DNA of 64,000 nucleotides from Chloroflexota bacterium. Lineage in GTDB: Bacteria > Chloroflexota > Anaerolineae > Anaerolineales > Anaerolineaceae. The notes beneath the pieces were generated by a model, which made no database searches, had not been told where the DNA came from, and saw nothing but the letters and a program-made list of their open reading frames with translations. The stretch lies in contig JAAZNW010000001.1 of the NCBI GenBank assembly GCA_012798065.1, forward strand, positions 1 through 64,000, in the 5' to 3' direction. Shown here piece after piece: positions 17,660-25,575 of the stretch. Position 1 is the stretch's first letter; the number at the start of each line of letters is the position of its first letter. The translations under genes and the position numbers were made by a program.

Positions 17660-19104
17660 GTTCCCGGTTCTGGTTAAAGAGTACCTGGTATTGTTGGGTG
17701 TTGCTGGTGATCACCCTGCCCATCACTACTTTTCCAGTGGTGATGAAATTGACTGGCTCCGCTTCAGTCGCACCGGCGGCGTTACTGCCATTAATTCCCC
17801 TGGTGCTGTTCTTTTTGCCTGTATATTTTTGGCAGAAAAAGGCTTTGCCTGTTCAGTCGAAAACGGTGCTGTTGTTCTTCCTGTTCGCGATGTTCACTAT
17901 CGCGCTGGCTTTTCTGCGGCCATTACCTCTCTATAAGGCGCAATCGCCGCTTGCAGCGGGGATGAAGGGCGTAGTGACCTTGTTGTTGGGATTTCTTTTT
18001 TACCTGGTTGCAGTCAGCGTTCCCAGTTCGCCTGAAAAAATTGACAAGACCCTGCGCCTGGTCAATTGGAGCGGGCTGGTGGTGGTGTTGTGGTCCATTC
18101 TTCAGATTGTTCTGGAACCCTTGTTCCCCGCTTCCAAAGTTGCCCTTAATCAGATTCAGTCTTTCATTTCACCTACCAGGCTGCTGGATGACCGCATGCA
18201 GGGTTTTGCTTCTGAGCCTTCTTGGCTGGCCCATATGCTCAACCTGGTTTTTCTGGCCTACTGGCTTGCTGCCAGTTACAATCGCACCAGCGTTCACCTG
18301 TTCAGGATCTGGAGGTTTTCTTTTGAAAACCTGCTGGCGCTGCTGGGCATTGTGGCGCTCGCGGGGACGCTCTCGCGTGGCGGAATTTTAGCTTTTCTCC
18401 TGGTGCTGGCAGTGATCTTTGTATTGTTGAATATCAGGATGGTCAAGTCGCTGATACGAAAGTGGGGTCAACCCAAAAACGGTTTCAGAATCGCTGGCAT
18501 CACACTGGGCCTGGTTCTGGTCTACCTGTCATTAATCGCTGCTGCCTTATGGGGATGGAGCCGGTTGGACGCCAGGATGGAGAAAGTTTTTCTCTTATCG
18601 ACCAAAGGCGAAAACCCACTCATCGAATACGCGGACAATCTACGTTTCGGGGAGCGGGTGATTTACTGGCAAACCGGCTGGAATATTTTTAACGACCATC
18701 CCCTCATCGGTGTTGGGGTTGGTTTTTCGGGGTTTTACTTCCCGGAATATCTACCGGATGCGGGGTGGGGGTTGAGTGAAACTCGCAAATTAATGTTCCG
18801 GTCTGAAGGCTTGTTGAACATAAAAAACCTGTGGTCGCGGCTGCTGGCTGAGACGGGAATCATTGGTTTCGCATTGTTCCTCACTTTTCTGGTGCTCTTT
18901 GCCTTCACCTCTCTGGAAATGGTCGTAAAGGGTGATGGGAGACGAAAAACATTGGGTTTTATGGGGTTTTTCATGCTGGCTGCCTTGGTAATTGAAGAAT
19001 TTAGCGTGGACAGTTTCGCGCTGCCCTATTTATGGTTCAGTATGGGGTTGGTCACCGCGGGTTGGCGTTGGTACACTTTTAAGAATGGTGGAGAACATGG
19101 ATAA
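17656..19104 (+). CDS. O-antigen ligase/Wzy-like polymerase
   Basis: This 482-aa polytopic membrane protein has roughly 11-12 hydrophobic segments. A large loop between late segments holds the Wzy_C-type region: GTLSRGGILAFLL near 235, FGERVIYWQTGWNIFNDHP near 335, then GVGVGFSGFYFPEY and LLAETGIIGFALFL. It belongs to the O-antigen ligase/polymerase superfamily and would polymerise lipid-linked repeat units or transfer the glycan to an acceptor. It starts inside the end of the Wzz-like gene and its TAA overlaps the next gene's ATG by 8 nt, which suggests coupled translation of three genes. Confidence 0.83.
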   Translation: MSSRFWLKSTWYCWVLLVITLPITTFPVVMKLTGSASVAPAALLPLIPLVLFFLPVYFWQKKALPVQSKTVLLFFLFAMFTIALAFLRPLPLYKAQSPLAAGMKGVVTLLLGFLFYLVAVSVPSSPEKIDKTLRLVNWSGLVVVLWSILQIVLEPLFPASKVALNQIQSFISPTRLLDDRMQGFASEPSWLAHMLNLVFLAYWLAASYNRTSVHLFRIWRFSFENLLALLGIVALAGTLSRGGILAFLLVLAVIFVLLNIRMVKSLIRKWGQPKNGFRIAGITLGLVLVYLSLIAAALWGWSRLDARMEKVFLLSTKGENPLIEYADNLRFGERVIYWQTGWNIFNDHPLIGVGVGFSGFYFPEYLPDAGWGLSETRKLMFRSEGLLNIKNLWSRLLAETGIIGFALFLTFLVLFAFTSLEMVVKGDGRRKTLGFMGFFMLAALVIEEFSVDSFALPYLWFSMGLVTAGWRWYTFKNGGEHG

Positions 19105-21130
19105 ATCTGAAAAGTTGGTTTTACTGGTTTTTCTGGTCATATTAGTCTCGGCTTGCTGCCTGCTGGTGGCTTGCGGCGGGATGGCTCTTCTGTTATCAAG
19201 CGTATCGGGATTCCTTTCTCCGACAGCAGACACGGTTACATTCGCGGATGGTACGCCAACGCCGGGTAGCCCCAGCTCAGTAATACAACCTTCGCCAATG
19301 GCGACAAAATTATCTTCTGAGGATTTTGAGAGGATCTACCACACGCTCTCCACGCTGGAAAACACCTTCATCCCAAGCGCTGATTTAATTTACCTGGCTG
19401 AACGCTTTGAAGGCAAAAAAGGCATTCCCCGGCAGTTGACCACACCCCCGGTGGCTTACGAAGTGGGAGACCGGCTGGATTTTTACAAGATCAACACAGA
19501 TACCAACGTCTCCAGTGTTACCACTGCCGTGTTGCGCTATGCTTCAGACACATTATATTTCTGGGTTGAAGAGGGTGTAAAAATTGACCAGAAAGAATTG
19601 CAGAAAACGCTCGACGTCTTTGAAAGCAAGATCTACCCAACCAACCAGGAATTTTTTGGAACAGAATGGATCCCGGGGGTTGATAACGACCCGCGCCTTT
19701 ACATTTTATACGCCGGAGATTTAGGTTATTCCCTGGCAGGCTACAACGCATCTTCGGATGGCGTACTGCCACTGGCGTACAAGAATTCGAATGCGCATGA
19801 AATGTTTTATATCAATTCGGATGTTCAAACCCTTTCAGACCCCTACACCCTGAGCGTGATGGCGCATGAATTCCAACATCTGATTCATGGCTATCATGAC
19901 CCTAACGAGGAGTTGTGGATAAATGAAGGCTTCTCGGAACTGGCAACCCTGTTGAATGGGTACAGCGCAGGTGGGTTTGATTATCTCTTTTCCTACGACA
20001 CAGATGTGCAATTGAACGACTGGTCAACAGAATCTGGAAAAAACGATGTGCATTACGGCGCCAGTTTTCTTTATGTCACCTACCTGCTGGACCGATTTGG
20101 AGAAGAGATTACCAAGGAAGTTGTCGCTGACCAGCTTGATGGATTTACAAGTATTGATCATGTTCTGGCGAAAAATGGTTTGACCGACCCAGATACGGGG
20201 AAGATTATCAACGCTGATGACTTCTTTGTGGATTGGACAATCGCGAACCTGATGAATGATACCTGGTTCGACGATGGTCGGTACGCCTATCGTATTTACG
20301 CATCCGCCCCCACAGCCAGCATCACAGAAACGCTTACCTCCTGTGCTGGTAAACAGCTGGATCGGACGGTGAAACAATATGTAACAGATTATATTGAACT
20401 TGATTGCCCTGGCGAAGAGATCTCGCTGCAGTTCTCTGGTTCACCAACAGTCCCTGTGCTGCCAATCTCCAGCGGAGAAAACCACTTCATGTGGTCCAAC
20501 CGCGCGGATGGCTCGGTTACCAGGCTGGGCCGGGAGTTTGATCTAACCGGGGTCAGCGCACCTATAACCCTGCGCTATGAAACCTGGTACGACCTGGAGG
20601 TTGATTATGACTATGTGTACCTGTTGGCATCAATTGATGGAGAGAACTGGCAAATAATTTCTACACCGTCCTGCAGCCGGAAGAACGTTTCCGGTAATAA
20701 TTACGGCTGCGGTTACAACGGCTACTCAGGCGGCTGGATCGAGCAAGAAATAGACCTTTCTGCTTACGCGGGGAAAAAGGTTACTTTAAGTTTCGAGTAT
20801 GTGACAGATGAAGCGGTCACTGCGGAAGGATTTTTGCTCGACAATATTCAATTGGATGCGCTCAACTACCAGGCTGATTTTGAGTCAGACGATGGCGGCT
20901 GGCTGCCTGAAGGGTTTGTGAATATCGAAAACCTGATCCCGCAGAGCTTTTTGGTAACCATCCTGGATACATCTGGTAAGTCAAAGATCCAGAAGTACGC
21001 CCTTGACGCCGGGGATGAAATTTCAGTCACCCTACCTCCATTGTCTTCTGGTCAAACGTACGTGGTGATTGTCAGCGGGTCTGCCAGGTTCACCCGGCAA
21101 GAGGCATCCTATAGAATTGACTTACGGTGA
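19097..21130 (+). CDS. Membrane-anchored gluzincin metallopeptidase with MAM-like domain
   Basis: This 677-aa protein has an N-terminal hydrophobic anchor (residues about 8-38) and a T/P/S linker. Its catalytic domain carries zinc motif HEFQH (about 257-261) followed by NEGFSE, the third-ligand block of gluzincins resembling immune-inhibitor-A peptidases. The C-terminal half contains a jelly-roll-like segment (LRYETWYDLEVDYDYVYL ... VTAEGFLLDNIQLD), as in the MAM/immune inhibitor A domain. The ATG at 19097 overlaps the preceding stop by 8 nt; an in-frame ATG at 19085 is an alternative. The listed 18992 start is an extension into the ligase gene. It probably cleaves extracellular protein, but co-location with polysaccharide genes may be only positional. 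Confidence 0.82.
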   Translation: MDKSEKLVLLVFLVILVSACCLLVACGGMALLLSSVSGFLSPTADTVTFADGTPTPGSPSSVIQPSPMATKLSSEDFERIYHTLSTLENTFIPSADLIYLAERFEGKKGIPRQLTTPPVAYEVGDRLDFYKINTDTNVSSVTTAVLRYASDTLYFWVEEGVKIDQKELQKTLDVFESKIYPTNQEFFGTEWIPGVDNDPRLYILYAGDLGYSLAGYNASSDGVLPLAYKNSNAHEMFYINSDVQTLSDPYTLSVMAHEFQHLIHGYHDPNEELWINEGFSELATLLNGYSAGGFDYLFSYDTDVQLNDWSTESGKNDVHYGASFLYVTYLLDRFGEEITKEVVADQLDGFTSIDHVLAKNGLTDPDTGKIINADDFFVDWTIANLMNDTWFDDGRYAYRIYASAPTASITETLTSCAGKQLDRTVKQYVTDYIELDCPGEEISLQFSGSPTVPVLPISSGENHFMWSNRADGSVTRLGREFDLTGVSAPITLRYETWYDLEVDYDYVYLLASIDGENWQIISTPSCSRKNVSGNNYGCGYNGYSGGWIEQEIDLSAYAGKKVTLSFEYVTDEAVTAEGFLLDNIQLDALNYQADFESDDGGWLPEGFVNIENLIPQSFLVTILDTSGKSKIQKYALDAGDEISVTLPPLSSGQTYVVIVSGSARFTRQEASYRIDLR

Positions 21131-21151
21131 AGTATTGCTTTTTTGTGTAAA

Positions 21152-21178
21152 ACCTGGTCGGAAAACAGGTCTGTTTTT
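21152..21178 (+). terminator. Weak intrinsic terminator after the metallopeptidase
   Basis: The stem ACCTG/CAGGT with a 9-nt loop is followed by CTG and then TTTTT. The stem is short, so it is a moderate candidate. Confidence 0.45.
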
Positions 21179-21449
21179 CTTAAGCCACTGCCCTCTGCCT
21201 GCATGAGGTTTTAACCGTCTCGCCAGGCTTGAGGGCGTGCTTTCTCACTACCCCAGCGGGATGCGGATAAACCTGTGGACAACCTCTGATGGCTTGATGG
21301 TCATAATGCGTAAGAGAAAAAAGGGCAAACTTGCTTTAAAACACCCAGCACTGCATAACGTTTTTTCCCGACAGAAAAAACCTGAGAAATAAGAGGGCGT
21401 GAAAAGTAAAGCAGTTGCTTAAGTTCAAGCAAATGCTTTTGGTTGAAGA
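21179..21449. other. Intergenic region between convergent genes
   Basis: About 270 bp with no gene. It holds an inverted repeat GTTTTTTC-ccgaca-GAAAAAAC near 21360-21382 and a second small hairpin near 21430 (AAGCA/TGCTT). Either could terminate the minus-strand YtxH transcript. No RNA gene was recognised. Confidence 0.35.
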
Positions 21450-21665
21450 TCACCCGGTTTTTTTCTGTAAGCGCGCCAGTTCCTGTTTTAATTCTTCACT
21501 GCGTTGGCGGGCGGCGTTTTGCACCTCGTCACGCACATGTAAACAGTTGTCTTTAATTCGCTGGCGCATTTTGTCCCCGGGTTCAGGAGTGAATAAAAGC
21601 ACTGCCAACGCACCCACGACACCGCCCAGGAAAAAACCAGTCAAGAACTTTTCGATGGATTTCAT
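21450..21665 (-). CDS. YtxH domain-containing small membrane protein
   Basis: This 71-aa protein has one membrane segment at residues about 8-27 (LTGFFLGGVVGALAVLLFTP), followed by PGDKMRQRIKDN and an amphipathic charged helix. That is the YtxH-like pattern (general stress, membrane-tethered coiled coil). GGAGG sits directly upstream of the ATG and TATAAT lies further upstream on the minus strand (21698-21693). It is probably monocistronic. No enzymatic function is expected. Confidence 0.75.
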   Translation of the reverse strand: MKSIEKFLTGFFLGGVVGALAVLLFTPEPGDKMRQRIKDNCLHVRDEVQNAARQRSEELKQELARLQKKTG

Positions 21666-21716
21666 AGTTCCTCCAATTTCTCAATTCACTTAATTATAGC
21701 CCTTTAAGGTGCGCAA

Positions 21717-22694
21717 TTAACGTTCGAGGTGAAACAGCCGGAAAAACCATGGCGCGAAGAAGGTGACCCACATCCCGATAAGCGTATACCTGATGAAACG
21801 AAATATTCCGCCAATCAGCAAGGGTTCTTCAGGAAAGACGAGTTTCAAACCAAAATAGAGGACAACAATGCCTATCAAACCAAATGCATAACGCGCCATT
21901 TTTTTAACAAGCGAGCATTTGATTTCATAAACACCGAATTTCTTACGCCACGAGGTAAACCCAGCGGTAAAACCAAAAGCCACCCCGGCGATGGTGATCA
22001 CCCCATCAAGATTAAGTGGGTCGGGGGCTTCCGCGCCGGCTGCCTCTGCCAAAGTGCTCCAGGCAGTGGGCAACACCCACCTGCCAGCTGATTGCTGCGC
22101 CAAAAATCCCAGCAAAATAAAGGTAATCGCAAATATGAATGAAATCAGTAGTTGGGTGCCGAAAGCTCGTTTTTTAAGCCAGCTGGATACTGGCGCTTCG
22201 AGCTTGATATAGAGCAGCACGACCAGTGCCCCGGCAAGCCAACCAGTTAATACATCATGCAGAAAGTGAACACCCAGGTAAATGCGCGAAAGACCAATGA
22301 AGAAGATCAGCAGCACCGCGAAGATGTAAGCCCATTTTTTACGGATAGTCGCTGCGATGATACCCCAGATGGCTGCCGAGTTTTGAGAGTGCCCAGAAGG
22401 CATCCCAAAGGAAGTTTCTGAGGAATAGGCGCGTACACCGCTGTCAACCCAGTATGGGCGTGGAGTAAGAAAGAGCATCTTGAGGATGGAGTTCAAACCT
22501 CCGCTAAGAATTAACATCATCCCGGCGCGAAAACCAATGACCGGGTCAATACTCCAGTAAAGCGCCGGCATCACCAGTAAAAAGAACAGTTCGCTGCCCA
22601 GAAAGGTGAACGCCTGCATGGGGTATTCCAACCAACCGTCCAGGTTTTGCCAAAACAGTGTGACAAGAATTTCAAAATCAATTAACGCTTCCAT
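21717..22694 (-). CDS. PAP2-family membrane phosphatase
   Basis: This 325-aa polytopic protein carries the complete PAP2 (type 2 phosphatidic acid phosphatase) signature: KMLFLTPRP (K-x6-RP), GMPSGHSQN (PSGH) and SRIYLGVHFLHDV (SR-x5-H-x3-D). Such enzymes dephosphorylate lipid phosphates or recycle undecaprenyl pyrophosphate, with the active site facing outward. Residues after about 185 add several more transmembrane segments, longer than minimal PAP2 proteins. Given the glycan genes in the window, undecaprenyl-PP recycling is a reasonable role but is not proven. Confidence 0.86.
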   Translation of the reverse strand: MEALIDFEILVTLFWQNLDGWLEYPMQAFTFLGSELFFLLVMPALYWSIDPVIGFRAGMMLILSGGLNSILKMLFLTPRPYWVDSGVRAYSSETSFGMPSGHSQNSAAIWGIIAATIRKKWAYIFAVLLIFFIGLSRIYLGVHFLHDVLTGWLAGALVVLLYIKLEAPVSSWLKKRAFGTQLLISFIFAITFILLGFLAQQSAGRWVLPTAWSTLAEAAGAEAPDPLNLDGVITIAGVAFGFTAGFTSWRKKFGVYEIKCSLVKKMARYAFGLIGIVVLYFGLKLVFPEEPLLIGGIFRFIRYTLIGMWVTFFAPWFFRLFHLER

Positions 22695-22730
22695 CGTTTC
22701 CTCCCAAATTATGAACCAATTAAGTCAAGT

Positions 22731-23747
22731 TTAAACATGTACAACCCGATTGCGGATGGTTTCCATACGGGCTTCAGCCAACCCGGGCAACGAAGCAGAT
22801 AGAGAAAACGGGCCGCTGGCTTCTCTTTTGAGTGAAGCGGTGGCGCTGCCGGTAATTGCCGCGCTGAGGGGGTCATAGGTGTGCTGGTAAGCTGTAAGGA
22901 ACGCGCCGCAGAAAACCTCGTTTTCGCCTCTTGGGTCGCTCGCCAGCACTGGATAATCTGGAACCAAATACTTTTGTGAAGAATAAGCATCATGGAGCAG
23001 GTATCCGCCCTGTTGTCTTTTGACCACTACCGCCCGACAGCCATAACTGCACAGAGCAGCGGTCATTTCCCACAGGTCATGAGCCCGGATGCGAAAGAGG
23101 TCGCGCAGTTCCGTTTCTTTCACAAAAATTGCGGTTGCGTCTTTGCATAATACAACGACATCGCCGATCCGTTCCGGCACCATGGTTGACCGGTGAGGTT
23201 GCAAGGTGATATTCCGAATCGAGCCTTTCTCCAACATGGCAGACAGTTTAATCTGACTGTCGCCATCAAGCGGGCATATATGCGCCGCGGCGGCTTCCAT
23301 ATACTCATCCGGTATCTTTTCCAGCAGAAGGCGGGAGTAATGGGAGAGACTATCGAGCGACCCATCTTCAGGAGTGTATTGGTAATCCAATAATTCCTGA
23401 GGAAAGGTCAGGCGGTGAGAAGCATAAATCGCCGCGGGGTTATCATAGAGACAGGTACGCTCATCCAGATAAGCCTGAAAAGCACGTAAATCCAGCGCTT
23501 CATCCGTGGTTTTTATTCCGCGCGCATCGAGCCCTTTCTTTATCAGCGCTTCGATCCATGTCGCTGGAACGCTATGATCGATAACCGCCAGCAATCCGGC
23601 CTTCTCTCCCCAATAATGAAGCGCGGCGGCAGCATAAAGGAGGGAGCCGCCTGGTTGGTTGGAGGTTGCTCTGCCATTCACATCGATGATAAATTCCCGC
23701 TGAATTTGACCGGCAATCAAAAACTTTACATCATTTCTTCTGTTCAT
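22731..23747 (-). CDS. PfkB-like sugar kinase homolog with altered active site
   Basis: This 338-aa protein has a ribokinase/PfkB fold. The N-terminal Gly-Gly substrate motif is present (QPGGSLLYAAAAL), as are LLAVIDHSVPATWIEALI and the late block DPRGENEVFCGAFLTAY. In active PfkB kinases that block reads D-T-x-GAGD-x-F, and its Asp is the catalytic base. Here GAGD is GENE, so the base is Glu and the oxyanion-hole glycines are changed. It may be a pseudokinase, a sugar-binding protein, or an unusual kinase. It is followed by a 70-codon membrane gene on the same strand. No ribose, fructose or pseudouridine operon genes are adjacent. Confidence 0.72.
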   Translation of the reverse strand: MNRRNDVKFLIAGQIQREFIIDVNGRATSNQPGGSLLYAAAALHYWGEKAGLLAVIDHSVPATWIEALIKKGLDARGIKTTDEALDLRAFQAYLDERTCLYDNPAAIYASHRLTFPQELLDYQYTPEDGSLDSLSHYSRLLLEKIPDEYMEAAAAHICPLDGDSQIKLSAMLEKGSIRNITLQPHRSTMVPERIGDVVVLCKDATAIFVKETELRDLFRIRAHDLWEMTAALCSYGCRAVVVKRQQGGYLLHDAYSSQKYLVPDYPVLASDPRGENEVFCGAFLTAYQHTYDPLSAAITGSATASLKREASGPFSLSASLPGLAEARMETIRNRVVHV

Positions 23748-23797
23748 TAACTAAACGGAATCTATTTTGTTGGCTAGAAATCAAGTTAGTGCAAAAC

Positions 23798-24004
23798 TTA
23801 TCGGTGACCGGTTTCTGAAATCAGCTTGAGAAGTGTGACAATACCCATGCCGATCTTGGCGCCGTCTCCAGTGGTGAGCAAGCGGGTTTCACCGCTCTCC
23901 TCCTGTTTTTTTACAACCAAATAAGCAGCTGCCAGACCTGTCAATAAACCAATTGAACCGCCGATAAGGAAAGTCAGAGATTTCCAGTTCGGATTACGAG
24001 ACAT
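23798..24004 (-). CDS. Small membrane protein, unknown function
   Basis: A 68-aa protein with one clear membrane segment (LTFLIGGSIGLLTGLAAAYLVV) and a short C-terminal tail (LLKLISETGHR). ATG 24004 is preferred because AGGAG lies 5-6 nt upstream. The listed start at 24010 is a GTG overlapping the upstream stop. The pattern resembles YtxH-type small membrane proteins but without the charged helix. It is cotranscribed with the 150-aa membrane gene just upstream. Confidence 0.6.
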   Translation of the reverse strand: MSRNPNWKSLTFLIGGSIGLLTGLAAAYLVVKKQEESGETRLLTTGDGAKIGMGIVTLLKLISETGHR

Positions 24005-24006
24005 AA

Positions 24007-24459
24007 TCACTCCTTTGGTGAAGATTTAATATGTAGCGCCAGGCGAAGCAAACGCGTGATCCCGGCATTCACTGATCTGACTTGGATGAACGGAGCGGTA
24101 ATTGCCTGTGTGAATTTCGCGTTGTGGATTTTTAGCACCCGACTATAACGCCCGGCAGTAACCAAATAGGGGGCTATAAAATGGCGTGTTTTTTTAAGTA
24201 ACCAGATACATAAGAAAAGAAAGGCTAAGGGGATCAGACCAAGGAACAACCAGGGAAGGATCAAGAAAATGGTCGAGATGATGGACCAATCAGCTGCATT
24301 GCTCTGAGGTGTGCCTGCTGACACGATGACCAAGATCAATCCAGCCAGCACGGCGAAAATCGTTCCCAGGATTGGTAAAAGGATTTGCCAGAAGACCTGC
24401 CTGCGGTGAATTTGCGCTGCAGGGCGAATGGCGGATGGGATAGGCTGATAGTTTTCCAT
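24007..24459 (-). CDS. Small two-span membrane protein, unknown function
   Basis: A 150-aa protein with two hydrophobic segments at about 25-47 (FWQILLPILGTIFAVLAGLILVIV) and 63-90 (STIFLILPWLFLGLIPLAFLFLCIW), then a basic C-terminal region with many Arg/Lys. No family is recognised. TAAAAT on the minus strand (24471-24466) ends 6 nt before the ATG and there is no ribosome binding site, so a leaderless mRNA is likely. Its stop overlaps the possible GTG of the next small gene. Confidence 0.6.
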   Translation of the reverse strand: MENYQPIPSAIRPAAQIHRRQVFWQILLPILGTIFAVLAGLILVIVSAGTPQSNAADWSIISTIFLILPWLFLGLIPLAFLFLCIWLLKKTRHFIAPYLVTAGRYSRVLKIHNAKFTQAITAPFIQVRSVNAGITRLLRLALHIKSSPKE

Positions 24460-24907
24460 GCATCCATTTTAGCATTAATCACCTGTCTAGTTTTTTAAAG
24501 AAGGAAGAAAATGTTGAGAAACTCAAAAATAATGTATAATACTCCTCGTAAGATGTGATTGAGTGGCTTATTAATTGCGCGTAGCAAGCTGGCTTTTCGA
24601 TAAGAATACTGGGTCGAAAAATATTTTTACACTCCGGATGGAGTTGGATGTAGATTAAATAAATTGAGATTGGATAATGATTCTCGAATTCATGAACTCT
24701 ACAAGATTTCAAATAACACCACGGGGACAGGAATGTATTTTGGAAAATCATCATCGGGCTATCTGTTCCAGGGCGTCAGGGAAATCGATCCAATTGAAAC
24801 ATCCATGAAGTAAAAATACACAAACTGTGATTGATTGAGTCACAGAAAACCAGTTTATTTCGAACAGCCAGAAGACCATTTTGGAATTTTGGCTTTTTTG
24901 TTTTACG
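24460..24907. other. Long divergent intergenic region upstream of recX
   Basis: About 450 bp between divergent genes. TATAAT on the plus strand (24535-24540) has TTGAGA 15 nt upstream. Behind it lie small hairpins: TTTTCGA/TCGAAAA near 24594-24621, ACTCC/GGAGT near 24632-24645, and CTGTGA/TCACAG near 24827-24847. A 43-codon ORF (24677-24808) is open but unconvincing. The region may be a structured recX leader or an unannotated RNA; nothing matches an RNA family I know. Confidence 0.35.
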
Positions 24908-25573
24908 ATGATGACTGAGAAGACGATAACCGCGATCAGAGTTCAAAAACGCAACCCCGAACGAGTCAATATTGACCTGGACGGCGACTTTGCTTTTGGC
25001 CTTTCACGGATTACTGCGGCGTGGTTAAAGATCGGAGACAGGCTAACCCAAGAGCGCATTGACGCATTACAGCGCGAAGACGCCATTGAGGTTGCCTACC
25101 AGCGCGCGCTGTTGTTGCTCGGGTATCGAGCCAGGAGCGAACAGGAGCTGCGCCGAAAACTGATAGAAAAAAACTTCAGCACTGAACAGGTGGATCAGGT
25201 GGTGCGGAAGTTGAAACAGGCGAACCTGATTCATGATGGTAGTTTTGCCCGCGCGTGGGTTGAGAACCGTAATAACTCGCACCCGCGCAGTCAGCGCCTG
25301 ATGCGTTATGAATTACAGCGAAAAGGGGTCGCTGAAGAGGATATTCAACGCGCTATCAAAACTTCAGCGCCTGATCAAGAACTGGCCCTACGCGCAGCTG
25401 AAAACTATTATCGAAGGCTGACCGGGTATGACTTCAAAGTCTTTCGCAATCGATTGAGCGGGTTCCTGGCGCGGCGAGGTTTTTCTTATGAAGTCATCGC
25501 ACCGGTGGTTGCCGCCCTGTGGGGGCAGCGAAGTGCTAACAATAATACTGACGAAGAAAATGAGGAAGAATAA
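24908..25573 (+). CDS. recX: Regulatory protein RecX
   Basis: A 221-aa RecX-family protein that modulates RecA filaments. Recognisable repeats are AYQRALLLLGYRARSEQELRRKL (about 55-78), VVRKLKQANLIHDGSFARAWVENR (about 95-118) and MRYELQRKGVAEEDIQRAI (about 130-150), the three-helix modules of RecX. The N-terminus ITAIRVQKRNPERVNIDLDG is typical. The ORF is open to 24881, but ATG 24908/24911 matches the family start. It is followed two bases later by rny. recA is not in the window. Confidence 0.87.
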   Translation: MMTEKTITAIRVQKRNPERVNIDLDGDFAFGLSRITAAWLKIGDRLTQERIDALQREDAIEVAYQRALLLLGYRARSEQELRRKLIEKNFSTEQVDQVVRKLKQANLIHDGSFARAWVENRNNSHPRSQRLMRYELQRKGVAEEDIQRAIKTSAPDQELALRAAENYYRRLTGYDFKVFRNRLSGFLARRGFSYEVIAPVVAALWGQRSANNNTDEENEEE

Positions 25574-25575
25574 AC

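Noticed and set aside
24479-24754. 91-aa minus-strand ORF upstream of recX
   Set aside because: It is rich in Tyr, Ser, Phe and Ile from AT-rich sequence, has no ribosome binding site and no recognisable motif.
24677-24808. 43-codon plus-strand ORF (MILEFMNSTRFQ onward)
   Set aside because: Open frame with an ATG but poor ribosome binding site and unremarkable composition. Kept only as a note in the intergenic entry.
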